Shown here in pieces: positions 55,155 to 63,523 of a stretch of 64,000 nucleotides of DNA; position 1 is the stretch's first letter, and each line of letters opens with the position of its first letter. The notes beneath the pieces were generated by a model. The model was not told the DNA's origin, did no database searches, and saw nothing but the letters and a program-made list of their open reading frames with translations. This DNA is from Erythrobacter sp. GTDB lineage: Bacteria; Pseudomonadota; Alphaproteobacteria; Sphingomonadales; Sphingomonadaceae. The translations under genes were made by a program, and so were the position numbers. The stretch spans positions 2,137,501-2,201,500 of the forward strand of contig NZ_CP050265.1 in the NCBI RefSeq assembly GCF_011765465.1, read 5' to 3'.

Positions 55155-56123
55155 ATGAACGCGCCCGCCCGCTTCCCCGAGCAATCGCCGGCCCCGCAGG
55201 TGACACGCGTCGGGATCGACTTCACCATCGGCGCGCGCCGCCTCGTCTCGGTCCCGCGCGCGCTTTCGACCTGGCGCTTCGCCCTTGGCGACGTGCTGGC
55301 GGGGCCATCCGCGAGGCTCTCTCCGCCCGCTCCCGGCCCCGACGGATTGCGCGTGCTCTCGGCCCCGAGCGACGCGGTTCCCGCCATCCTCGCGCACTTC
55401 GCAGACCATCTCGTCGGTTCGCGGCAGGATTATCCGCGCCATTACATCGACATGGGGGAAGAAGGCGCGCCCGACTTCGCCGCCTACATGGCGCGCTTTT
55501 CGGGTAAGACCCGCTCGACGCTGCGGCGCAAGGCGAAGAAGCTCGCCGCCGAGCCGGGCGGATACGAGGTCAGCGAACACCGCAGCCCGGCCGAGGTCGA
55601 GCGCTTCCTCGACCTCGCCCTGCCGCTCTCGGCGCGGACCTATCAGGCGCGGCTGCTCGATGCCGGGCTGCCCGATACGCCCGAGGCGCGGCGCGCAATG
55701 CTGGAGGCGGCGGAGGACGGGCGGATGCGCGGCTTCCTGCTCCATGCGGGCGAGAGCCGCGCGCCGGTCGCCTACCTGTCGCTGCCGGTCGAGGGGCGCG
55801 TGCTGGTCTATGCCCATCTCGGCTACGACCCCGACTTCGCGCGGCTGTCGCCGGGCACGGTGCTGCAGATGGAGGCGCTCGAGCGGCTCTATGCCGAAGA
55901 GCGCTTCACCCATTTCGATTTCACCGAAGGCGACGGGGCGCACAAGGCGATGTTCGCCACGCACTCGGCGCCGTGCGCGAGCTTCGTGCTGCTGGCGCCG
56001 GGCATGGCGAACCGCGCGCTGCTGGCGGCGCGCGGCGGGTTCGATGCCGGGGTGGCGGGCGCGAAGGCGCTTGCCGCGCGCTCGGGCCTACTCGCCCGCG
56101 CGCGGGCCGGGCTGCGCGGCTGA
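55155..56123 (+). CDS. GNAT family acyltransferase (BcsL/CelD type, Acetyltransf_6)
   Basis: 322 aa, no signal. Core AAYMARFSGKTRSTLRRKAKKLAA, then VAYLSLPVEGRVLVYAHLGYDPDF and FDFTEGDGAHKAMFA are typical of the FemAB/CelD-like GNAT proteins that modify surface polysaccharides. 12 bp after the deacetylase gene. A second member of the family is at 59536-60729. Substrate unknown. Confidence 0.82.
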   Translation: MNAPARFPEQSPAPQVTRVGIDFTIGARRLVSVPRALSTWRFALGDVLAGPSARLSPPAPGPDGLRVLSAPSDAVPAILAHFADHLVGSRQDYPRHYIDMGEEGAPDFAAYMARFSGKTRSTLRRKAKKLAAEPGGYEVSEHRSPAEVERFLDLALPLSARTYQARLLDAGLPDTPEARRAMLEAAEDGRMRGFLLHAGESRAPVAYLSLPVEGRVLVYAHLGYDPDFARLSPGTVLQMEALERLYAEERFTHFDFTEGDGAHKAMFATHSAPCASFVLLAPGMANRALLAARGGFDAGVAGAKALAARSGLLARARAGLRG

Positions 56124-56399
56124 ATCGCTTTCTCGCTCGGCGGCAAGCCGGCGCTGTTCGCGCAGGCGGTCGAATCGCTGGATCATCGCGTCGCGTTCGG
56201 ACGCGGGCTCGCCCGGCGGAGGGGCGAAGCGCAGGCGGACCCAGAGATAGAACAGGCCGATCAGCGCAAAGGCCGAGGCGACAGCAGCCCCGATTTTCAG
56301 GTCGAACGCCAGCACCATCGCCAGAGCGCCAAGCGCGAAGCCGATTACCAGCCATTTGGGGTCGAACGCGAAGTCCGACGTCGAAGACGGCAAGGGCAT
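56088..56399 (-). CDS. Small membrane protein with two helices
   Basis: 103 aa. Two hydrophobic helices (about 16-33 and 37-55), then a charged C-terminus (DAMIQRFDRLREQRRLAAERE), giving a cytosolic helical tail. No family recognised. It overlaps the end of the GNAT gene tail to tail by 36 bp. Confidence 0.6.
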   Translation of the reverse strand: MPLPSSTSDFAFDPKWLVIGFALGALAMVLAFDLKIGAAVASAFALIGLFYLWVRLRFAPPPGEPASERDAMIQRFDRLREQRRLAAERESDSAAQPGPRAGE

Positions 56400-56668
56400 A
56401 AGGCAGGGGTGTCCTTTGGAGAGGGGACAGGAAACGCGCGCGGCCGCCTTTGCGGCGTGTCCGTGTGCGTCCTTGATATATGTGGGCTTATTCGAGCGGG
56501 TTGCAAGACGGTAAATGGCACGCCGCGGGGTAATCGCGGAGGAATCGTGCGCCGCCGCGCATTTACGGGAAAGCCTTGCAGGCCCTGTCTTGCGCCGTGC
56601 CGTGAAAGGCGCGCATCGGGGCCCGCGGCGGCTCTAATGGGGGCGCGATTCGCGCCGGCAGTCCAGGA

Positions 56669-56932
56669 TCAGGCTTCGCGGCGCTTCATGCGCTCTTCCT
56701 GCGCGGCGTGGCGCGCGGTTTCGCGTTCGCGCTCGCGGCGGTTCTCGCGGGCGGCGCGTTCGGCCCGGTCGTAGTTGGCGCGGCTTGCGGTCTCGGTGCG
56801 CACGGTTGCCCACGCCATAGCCAGGAACAGACACACCGCACCGATCACCGGCGCGAGACGCGTGTCGAGCAGGAAACTGAGCGCAAAACCGATCGCGGCC
56901 AGCGCGGCGACAATCCATGCAAAGATCTTCAT
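56669..56932 (-). CDS. Small membrane protein with two helices and basic tail
   Basis: 87 aa from ATG 56932 with a good SD (AAGGAG, 7 bp). Two helices (about 3-22 and 27-45), then a tail rich in Arg, Glu and Ala. Layout is like the gene at 56088-56399, which lies downstream on the same strand, but the sequences are not alike. Unknown function. Confidence 0.65.
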   Translation of the reverse strand: MKIFAWIVAALAAIGFALSFLLDTRLAPVIGAVCLFLAMAWATVRTETASRANYDRAERAARENRRERERETARHAAQEERMKRREA

Positions 56933-57263
56933 CGAAAACTCCTTCGATGAATCAATGCGTTGGACGCGCAATATTTCCGAAGGAGCGGATGCAGACCCCG
57001 CAAGCCGCACCGCGCGCAGGACAAGCCGCGGCTGCGGGTGTTGGAAATATCCGGTCGCAAGTGGGAAATCGCGCCGGATCCAACAGGATTTTCGCAAAAT
57101 CGCCAGGGGGTATGACCGACGCGAACTATGCCGCCGCCCGAAAGCGTGCAGAGCCGTCCATCAGGATGAGGGAAAGGCCGCCCGCAGCGAAGCGGCAGGC
57201 CGACAAGAATACACCGCGTGAGCGAGGAGGGGCGGGCGCCGATGCGCCCGCCCACCCATCAGA
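56933..57263. other. Intergenic region between small membrane protein and rplA
   Basis: 331 bp. It has the promoter of the small membrane protein gene and a strong GC hairpin just after rplA (57230-57253). No further gene was recognised. Confidence 0.55.
57230..57253 (-). terminator. GC-rich hairpin after rplA
   Basis: Perfect 10-bp inverted repeat GGGCGGGCGC/GCGCCCGCCC with a four-base loop, 11 bp beyond the rplA stop. The following bases are not T-rich, so termination may rely on the stem strength or on Rho. Confidence 0.55.
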
Positions 57264-57956
57264 TTACGCCCCTTCGACCTCGGCGAGGTCGAGCTTGAGG
57301 CCCGGGCCCATGGTCGAGGTGACCGAGACCTTCTTGACATACTTGCCCTTGGCGCCCGACGGCTTGGCCTTGACCACGGCATCGGTCAGCGCCTTGAAGT
57401 TCGCCTTGAGGTCGGCATCGTCGAAGGAGAGCTTGCCGATCCCGGAATGGATGATGCCCTGCTTCTCGACGCGGAATTCGACCTGGCCGCCCTTGGCGTC
57501 CTTGACCGCCTGCTCGACGTTCGGGGTGACCGTGCCGAGCTTCGGGTTCGGCATCAGGCCCTTGGGGCCGAGCAGCTTGCCGAGCCGGCCGACCACGCCC
57601 ATCATGTCGGGCGTGGCGATGACGCGGTCATAGTCGACATTGCCGTTCTGCATATCTTCCATGAGGTCTTCCGCCCCCACCTTGTCGGCCCCGGCGGCGA
57701 GCGCCTTTTCGGCGTTGTCGCCGCGCGCGAAGACCGCGACGCGGGCGGTCTTGCCCGTGCCCGAGGGCAGCGAGACCATGCCGCGCACCATCTGGTCGGC
57801 GTGGCGCGGGTCGACGCCGAGGTTCATCGAAACCTCGACCGTCTCGTCGAACTTAGCCTTGTGTTCGCGCAGGACGCCCAGGGCTTCCTCGAAGGTGTAG
57901 AGCTTCTCGCGGTCGATTTCAGCGAGGGTCTTCTGCTTTTTCGTCATCGTCGCCAT
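57264..57956 (-). CDS. rplA: 50S ribosomal protein L1
   Basis: 230 aa. Typical L1: [32 protein letters not shown], and the C-terminal block [15 protein letters not shown]. Binds 23S rRNA at the L1 stalk and represses its own mRNA. Starts 4 bp after rplK. No rplJ-rplL follows: the next gene on this strand is an unrelated small membrane protein. Confidence 0.99.
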   Translation of the reverse strand: MATMTKKQKTLAEIDREKLYTFEEALGVLREHKAKFDETVEVSMNLGVDPRHADQMVRGMVSLPSGTGKTARVAVFARGDNAEKALAAGADKVGAEDLMEDMQNGNVDYDRVIATPDMMGVVGRLGKLLGPKGLMPNPKLGTVTPNVEQAVKDAKGGQVEFRVEKQGIIHSGIGKLSFDDADLKANFKALTDAVVKAKPSGAKGKYVKKVSVTSTMGPGLKLDLAEVEGA

Positions 57957-57960
57957 TGGT

Positions 57961-58392
57961 TCAGCCCTCCACCACGTCGAGGCCCATCGAGCGCGCGGAG
58001 CCCTCGATGATCTTCATGGCCTGGTCGATGTCGTTCGCGTTGAGATCGGCCATCTTGGCCTCGGCGATTTCCTTGATCTGGCTCGCCTTGATCGTGCCCG
58101 CGCTGACCTTGCCCGGCTCCTTGGAACCCGACTTCAGCTTGGCCGCCTTCTTGAGATAGAAGCTCGCCGGCGGGGTCTTGGTCGTGAAGGTGAACGAACG
58201 GTCGGCATAGACGGTGATGACCGTCGGGATCGGCGCGTTCTTTTCAAGGTCCTGCGTCGCGGCGTTGAACGCCTTGCAGAATTCCATGATGTTTACGCCG
58301 CGCTGACCCAGGGCCGGGCCGATGGGCGGCGAGGGGTTGGCGGTGCCCGCGGGCACCTGCAGCTTGATATAGCCTTCGATCTTCTTGGCCAT
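57961..58392 (-). CDS. rplK: 50S ribosomal protein L11
   Basis: 143 aa from ATG 58392, with start [20 protein letters not shown] and the invariant [20 protein letters not shown]. Binds the GTPase-associated centre of 23S rRNA. SD GGAGTG lies upstream. Promoter-like pair at about 58531-58558 (minus). Not adjacent to nusG, unlike in many bacteria. Confidence 0.99.
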   Translation of the reverse strand: MAKKIEGYIKLQVPAGTANPSPPIGPALGQRGVNIMEFCKAFNAATQDLEKNAPIPTVITVYADRSFTFTTKTPPASFYLKKAAKLKSGSKEPGKVSAGTIKASQIKEIAEAKMADLNANDIDQAMKIIEGSARSMGLDVVEG

Positions 58393-58530
58393 GAGGCCAC
58401 TCCTTTCGCACTGTCGAGCGCGCGCCCCCGCGAAAGGGACGGTCATGCGCTCTCATGTTAAGCGGTCCGGCGCCGCCCAAGTGCATGGCGGCTCCCGCAC
58501 GGATTCGCCCCCGAAGGGGACGGAGCGCGC

Positions 58531-58558
58531 CACATAGCCGCTTCGCCGCGGATTGCAA
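58531..58558 (-). promoter_or_regulatory. Candidate rplK-rplA promoter
   Basis: Minus strand: TTGCAA (58558-58553), 16-bp spacer, TATGTG (58536-58531). It would give a leader of about 135 nt before rplK. Moderate match only. Confidence 0.4.
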
Positions 58559-58678
58559 GCCGCACGCCGCTGCGATCCGGGGTGACGGGCGCAGAGCGGG
58601 CCGGAGTTAACGAGGCTTTCACGCTCGCCATGCGATATGTTGTATCGCCTTGATGGAAGCAGGGAGGGTCGCGTTTCC

Positions 58679-59536
58679 ATGTCGTTCATCGACATCGCCC
58701 CGCCGCATCCCGCAGCGCCTCTCGGCGCGCGGGACCCGGAGCGGCTCGTCCATGCTCTCGGTGCGGAGCCGCTGCTGACCCGCGCCGCGCTGGCCGAGGC
58801 GGCGGCGCGCCTGCCCGAAAGCATGATCGAGCGGCGCGTCCATGATGCCGCCGATGGCGCGGGCTTCCGCGTGCTCCCCCCGCTCGCGGATCTTGCGCAA
58901 TGCCTTGGCGAAGGCGGCCCGCACCGCGCCTGGGTGATGCTGAAGGGGCTGGAAAGCCTGCCCGAATACGCTTCCCTGTTCGCGCGCTGCCTTGCCGTCC
59001 TTCCTCCTGCAATCCTCTCCGCGGCCGGGCCGGTGCGCGACGTTAGGGCCTTCGTCTTCCTGTCGGCCCCACATACCCGCACGCCGCTCCATTTCGATGC
59101 CGAATACAACGTGCTCTTCCACCTCGAGGGCACAAAGACCTTCACCACCTTCCCGCCCGGCGAGCCTTTTGTCAGTCTTGCCGCGCGCGAAGCCTATCAC
59201 GAAACCGGCGACAACCTGCTCGAGCCGAACGACGCGCACGCTGTCGGCGGGACACGCCACGAGCTTGGCCCGGACGATGCGCTGTTCGTGCCCTGGTGCG
59301 CGCCCCACGCGGTGCGGTGCGGACCGACGCCGTCGATCTCGCTGTCGCTGACCTGGCAGAACAGCTGGAGCCGCGATGTCGCCGAGGCGGTCCGCCTGGG
59401 GGCGCGATTGCGGCGGTTCGGCCTGACCCCGCGCGACCCCGTGCTCTCCGCCCGCCGACCGCGCCTTGCCGCGTTCGTCAGCCGGATGCTGCAGCGCTTC
59501 GAACGCGCCTTACAGAGCCGCGGGAGCGCGGCGTGA
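58679..59536 (+). CDS. JmjC/cupin-8 type Fe(II)-2-oxoglutarate oxygenase-like protein
   Basis: 285 aa from ATG 58679 with SD AGGGAGGG. The metal site is HFD (H138 and D140) in TPLHFDAEYNVLFHLEG, with the distal His in WCAPHAVRCG near 210, as in JmjC-like hydroxylases. It presumably hydroxylates a residue in a partner. Its stop overlaps the next gene (TGATG). Start region also allows ATG 58637. Confidence 0.83.
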   Translation: MSFIDIAPPHPAAPLGARDPERLVHALGAEPLLTRAALAEAAARLPESMIERRVHDAADGAGFRVLPPLADLAQCLGEGGPHRAWVMLKGLESLPEYASLFARCLAVLPPAILSAAGPVRDVRAFVFLSAPHTRTPLHFDAEYNVLFHLEGTKTFTTFPPGEPFVSLAAREAYHETGDNLLEPNDAHAVGGTRHELGPDDALFVPWCAPHAVRCGPTPSISLSLTWQNSWSRDVAEAVRLGARLRRFGLTPRDPVLSARRPRLAAFVSRMLQRFERALQSRGSAA

Positions 59537-60729
59537 TGCGGCCAGAACCCTCCTTCGCCCCCGCTCCCATGCCCGGCCCGGCGCGCCCCGCGCGCCGGGC
59601 CCCCTCGCCCGCCTCCGGCACAGGACTGGCGGTCGAATGGCTCACACCCGGGGCGCTCGCTCCCGGCGAGCAGGCACGCTGGGCCCGGCTGTCGGAGCGT
59701 TCGCCGGAGAGCAATGTTTTCGCGCTCGACTGGTTCATGGGGGCAGCGCTGCATCATTGCACCGGGAAGCAGCGCGTGCGCCTTGCCGTGGTGCGACAGG
59801 CGGACGGCGAATGGCTCGGCGCGCTGCCGCTCGCGCTGGCGGTGCGGATCGGGCGGACCCCGGTCCCCCACTGGCTGAGCTGGCGCGCCACCAACCAGTT
59901 CCTGGGCGGCCCGCTCGTCGCGAGCGGCGGCGAGGAAGCGTTCTGGCGGGCCTTGCTTGGCGCGCTCGACACGCGTCCCGGAGCGGGGCTTGCGCTTATG
60001 TGCGAGGGCCTGGCGGCGGACGAGACGGCCACTCTCGCCCTGCTTTCCACGGTGGCCGAGGACGGGCGGCGATCATGGATTCCCCGACGCACCGATCGGC
60101 CAGCGCGCCTCGGGCGGGGCGACACCGGGACCGCCGACGGAGCCGCTTCGCCTGCGCTCAGGAAGGCCCGCGCCCGGCTTTCCTCGCTCGAGCGGCGGCT
60201 GGCGCGCGACTTGGGCGAGGTGCGTGTCGAGCTGCACCCGCTCGACCGCGACCCGGAGGACTGGATCGCCCGCTTCCTCGATCTCGAACGGGCCGGCTGG
60301 AAGGGGCGCGGCGGGAGTGCGCTCGCCTGCGAACCGTGCAATGCCGCGCTGTTCCGCAAGACCATCCGCGAAGGCCATCGCCGGGGCCACGCCCGGCTTG
60401 CGAGCCTTGCCGCCGGAGGACGGGTGCTGGCGATGACGAGCTGGTTCGAATGCGGCGGGCGTGCCTTCGGCTTCAAGATGGCGCATGAGGAAAGCGCCCG
60501 CCGCCATGCGCCGGGCCGCCTGTTGATGCGCGCGGTGGCCGAGGAGCTTGCCGACCCCGCGCTCGCCTTCGACACTTGCGCGGGCGAAGGCGCGCCGGCC
60601 GACCCGTTCTGGCCCGACCGGCGACAGGTAATCGACTGCGTCGTGGCGATCGGCTCGCCCGCGCGGCGCGGCGTGCTGGCCGGCGCGATGGGCTCGGCGG
60701 CCCTGTGGCGGGGGCTCAGCCGGCCCTAG
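59536..60729 (+). CDS. GNAT acyltransferase (BcsL/CelD-like), second copy
   Basis: 397 aa. Patterns SNVFALDWFMGAA, LGALPLALAVRIG and DLERAGWKGRGGSAL with GRAFGFKMAHEESARRHAPG are typical of Acetyltransf_6. Coupled to the JmjC-like gene by TGATG. Related in type to the gene at 55155-56123 but not a tandem duplicate by eye. It ends against the MDR gene with a four-base overlap. Confidence 0.82.
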   Translation: MRPEPSFAPAPMPGPARPARRAPSPASGTGLAVEWLTPGALAPGEQARWARLSERSPESNVFALDWFMGAALHHCTGKQRVRLAVVRQADGEWLGALPLALAVRIGRTPVPHWLSWRATNQFLGGPLVASGGEEAFWRALLGALDTRPGAGLALMCEGLAADETATLALLSTVAEDGRRSWIPRRTDRPARLGRGDTGTADGAASPALRKARARLSSLERRLARDLGEVRVELHPLDRDPEDWIARFLDLERAGWKGRGGSALACEPCNAALFRKTIREGHRRGHARLASLAAGGRVLAMTSWFECGGRAFGFKMAHEESARRHAPGRLLMRAVAEELADPALAFDTCAGEGAPADPFWPDRRQVIDCVVAIGSPARRGVLAGAMGSAALWRGLSRP

Positions 60730-61727
60730 AGCTTCACCAGCATCTTGCCCCGGCTGCGCCCCGCCAGCAGATCGATGAAGGCGCCCGGCATCGCATCGAG
60801 CCCATGGGCGACCGTTTCTGCGACCACCAGCTTGCCGGCGCGTTCGAGCGCCGCAAACTCGGAAATGATTTCACCTGCCCGATCGAAATAGAAGCCCGCG
60901 TTGAAGCCGGTGAGCGAGACGTGCTTCTCGATCGCGGCGAACAGGTTGGCGGGTCCGGCGCGGTAGGCCCCGTCATAGCGCGCGATCGCGCCGCAAAGGG
61001 CGATCCGGCCGCGCGGGGCCATGGCATCTAGCAGGATCTCGAGCTGGTTGCCCCCGACATTGTCGAACGCCGCATCGAGCCCGCTTGGCGCAATTTCGGC
61101 AAGCCGGGCGGCGACATCCTCCTCGCGGTAATCGATGAACTGGTCCGCGCCGAGCGCGCCGGTCAGCCATGCGCCTTTCTCCGCCGAGCCCGCACTCGCG
61201 ATCACCCGCGCACCCGCCGCCTTCGCCAGCTGCACCGCGACCGAGCCGACCGCGCCCGCTGCCGCGTTGACGAAGACCGTCTCGCCCGGCTGCGGATCGA
61301 GCACGCCGCGCACCCCGCCCCATGCGGTGATACCGGTTAGGCCGTAAAGCCCGAGATGACGCTGCACGGGGCCTGTTGCAGGATCGACCGGAACCAGGTC
61401 GGCGGCAGGGACGACATAGGCTTCGCGCCAGCCATGGGCGCGGCTCATCACGAAACTGCCCTTGGGAAGCGCCTCGGCGCGGCTGGCAATCACTTCGCCT
61501 ACCGCTCCTCCGGAGATCGGGTCGCCCAGCGGGACAGTGCCGTGGAGCGAGCCTTCCTCGCCCATCGCGATGCGCATATAGGGATCGACCGAGAGCCAGA
61601 GGTTGCGCACCAGCACCTCGCCCTCGCCCGGCTCCGCGAGCGGCGCGTCCTCGATGCGAAAGTCGGCGGTCTGCGGTACGCCCTGGGGACGCGCGGCGAG
61701 GACGATCTGGCGGGTGGTGCGGCTCAT
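60726..61727 (-). CDS. NADP-dependent oxidoreductase (MDR superfamily, CurA/leukotriene-type)
   Basis: 333 aa. LWLSVDPYMRIAMGEE, then LTGITAWGGVRGVLDPQPGE and the dinucleotide fold VNAAAGAVGSVAVQLAKAAG. The zinc ligands of alcohol dehydrogenases are absent, so it is of the zinc-free double-bond reductase kind. Substrate likely an enone. 54 bp from rlpA-like on the same strand. Confidence 0.92.
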   Translation of the reverse strand: MSRTTRQIVLAARPQGVPQTADFRIEDAPLAEPGEGEVLVRNLWLSVDPYMRIAMGEEGSLHGTVPLGDPISGGAVGEVIASRAEALPKGSFVMSRAHGWREAYVVPAADLVPVDPATGPVQRHLGLYGLTGITAWGGVRGVLDPQPGETVFVNAAAGAVGSVAVQLAKAAGARVIASAGSAEKGAWLTGALGADQFIDYREEDVAARLAEIAPSGLDAAFDNVGGNQLEILLDAMAPRGRIALCGAIARYDGAYRAGPANLFAAIEKHVSLTGFNAGFYFDRAGEIISEFAALERAGKLVVAETVAHGLDAMPGAFIDLLAGRSRGKMLVKL

Positions 61728-61781
61728 GGGCTCAAGGGTAACGCGCCACGCGCACTCCTCGGCCTCACCAATTGGAGAGGG

Positions 61782-62345
61782 TCAGTCGAGCAGCAGCGCC
61801 ATGCGGACCTGGCCCACGCCGCTTTTCAGCAGGCCGATCTGGCGCGCGGCGGCAAGCGAGAGGTCGATCACGCGGTTGCCGTGGAAGGGTCCGCGATCGT
61901 TGATCCTGACGACCACGCTCTCGCCATTGGCGGGGTTCGTGACACGCACGCGGCTGCCCAATGGCAGGGTGCGGTGCGCGGCGGTCAGCTTGTTCGGATC
62001 GAAGCTCTCGCCGCTCGCGGTCGGGTTCCCGGCAAGCTCGTCGCCGTAATAGCTCGCCGCGCCGCCGCCGATGTCTTTGGAGGCCGGGGCGGCTTCGCCC
62101 GGATCGGGCAGAACGCCGGGCGCCATCGCCTCGACGCTCGCCCCGCCCTTGCCGAGCCGGATCATGTCGCGCGGCTCCTCGCGCGACCACAGGGCGGCGG
62201 TCAGCCCGAGCGCCAGCAGCGCGAGCGCGGCGAGCCCCAGCAGCATCAGCTGGCGCTGCGACTTGAGGCGCATCAGCACGCGCAGGCGCTCGCGCCTGGT
62301 CGGCATGGTGTGGTCGGAAGCGGCTGCGGCATTCGGCATCGTCAT
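61782..62345 (-). CDS. RlpA-like septal ring lytic transglycosylase family protein
   Basis: 187 aa. One N-terminal membrane helix (about 34-53) and then a double-psi beta-barrel: ASYYGDELAGNPTASGESFD, TAAHRTLPLGSRVRV and NDRGPFHGNRVIDLS with the catalytic Asp. No SPOR domain. Acts on peptidoglycan in the periplasm. 47 bp downstream of nusG. Confidence 0.88.
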   Translation of the reverse strand: MTMPNAAAASDHTMPTRRERLRVLMRLKSQRQLMLLGLAALALLALGLTAALWSREEPRDMIRLGKGGASVEAMAPGVLPDPGEAAPASKDIGGGAASYYGDELAGNPTASGESFDPNKLTAAHRTLPLGSRVRVTNPANGESVVVRINDRGPFHGNRVIDLSLAAARQIGLLKSGVGQVRMALLLD

Positions 62346-62392
62346 ACCGAATCAATGGGTTGCCCGGACAGCGGTTCCGGTGGGGAGCGGCC

Positions 62393-62929
62393 TTACTTGA
62401 CCAGTTCGACCTGTTCGAAATCGAGTTCCACCGGGGTCGCACGGCCGAAGATCGAGACCGAGACCTTGACCTTGGCCTTGTCGAAATCGAGTTCCTCGAC
62501 GACGCCGTTGAAGCTGGCGAAGGGGCCGTCGAGCACCTTGACCTGGTCGCCGATCTCGTACTCGACATTGACGTCCTTCTTGGGTGCGGCCTTGGCCTCC
62601 TCGACCCCGCCGAAATAGCGCGCGGCCTCTTTTTCCGAGATCGGCTGCGGCTTGTTGCCCGACCCGAGGAATCCCGTCACCTTCGGCGTGTTCTTGACGA
62701 GGTGGTAGATGTCGTCGGTCATGTTCAGCTTGGCCAGCACGTAGCCCGGCATGAACTTGCGTTCGACCTGGACCTTCTTGCCGCGCTTGACCTCGGTCAC
62801 GGTTTCAGTCGGGACCTCGATCTCCTCGACACCCTCGGACAGGCCGAGCCGATCCGCTTCGGCGAGGATCGCTTCCTTCACCTTGTTCTCGAAGCCCGAA
62901 TAAGCGTGAATGATGTACCAGCGAGCCAT
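62393..62929 (-). CDS. nusG: Transcription termination/antitermination protein NusG
   Basis: 178 aa. NGN domain begins ARWYIIHAYSGFENKVKEAI, then FMPGYVLAKLNMTDDIYHLV; KOW domain in DQVKVLDGPFASFNGVVEEL. Binds RNA polymerase, Rho and ribosomal S10. 50 bp after secE, as usual. rplK is not next. Confidence 0.99.
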   Translation of the reverse strand: MARWYIIHAYSGFENKVKEAILAEADRLGLSEGVEEIEVPTETVTEVKRGKKVQVERKFMPGYVLAKLNMTDDIYHLVKNTPKVTGFLGSGNKPQPISEKEAARYFGGVEEAKAAPKKDVNVEYEIGDQVKVLDGPFASFNGVVEELDFDKAKVKVSVSIFGRATPVELDFEQVELVK

Positions 62930-62979
62930 TGGTCGGTTCGTGTCCCTGTCTATGCGTTGTGCCTGGGTCCGCCGCGCGA

Positions 62980-63201
62980 TCAGGCGAGCGTCAGGAGGAA
63001 ATTGACGACAGCGTTGAACGCGCTGTCGATGCCGAGGAAGAAAAGCGAGAGAATCAGCGTCATGATGAAGACGAAGATCGCGGTGCGGATCGTCTCCTCG
63101 CGAGTCGGCCAGACGACCTTGGAGGTCTCCGTGCGGACCTGGTTCACGAATTCCGCGACGCTGGTCTTGCGCTTCTTCGGTTCGGTTTTCTGTTCGGCCA
63201 T
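62980..63201 (-). CDS. secE: Preprotein translocase subunit SecE
   Basis: 73 aa from ATG 63201. One C-terminal membrane helix (IFVFIMTLILSLFFLGIDSA) preceded by the conserved amphipathic VNQVRTETSKVVWPTREETIRT. Part of SecYEG. Short single-helix form typical outside enterics. First gene of secE-nusG. Confidence 0.97.
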   Translation of the reverse strand: MAEQKTEPKKRKTSVAEFVNQVRTETSKVVWPTREETIRTAIFVFIMTLILSLFFLGIDSAFNAVVNFLLTLA

Positions 63202-63523
63202 GAAACGGCGCCTCGATCTGTGGGTGCTGGGCAAGCGGAACGGCCCGCTTTGCCGAAAGTCTTTTCAGGTAGGTCTCCGCGCCGCCCGGGACAAGGTCGC
63301 CGGAGGGGCTTTTGAAACTACCAATGTCGGAAATTCATCCGAGCGCATACGCGCCCGCGCCGACAAAGGCAAGCGGCTGCGTGGCCTGCGGCCCGGCCGA
63401 CATCGCACTGCAACATTTCCTCTAGCCACGGCCCGCGCGCGGCCCTAGCGTGCGCGCTTCATGCGTCCGGGGAGAGACGGCCGGGCGTGCACGGGGATAC
63501 CAGCTTTCAGGGGATAGCCGCCA
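63202..63523. other. Intergenic region between secE and the symporter gene
   Basis: 322 bp between divergent genes. A weak minus-strand pair (TTGCCT, 17 bp, TATGCG) may serve secE. No tRNA-Trp is here, although it often lies before secE. No gene was recognised. Confidence 0.45.
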
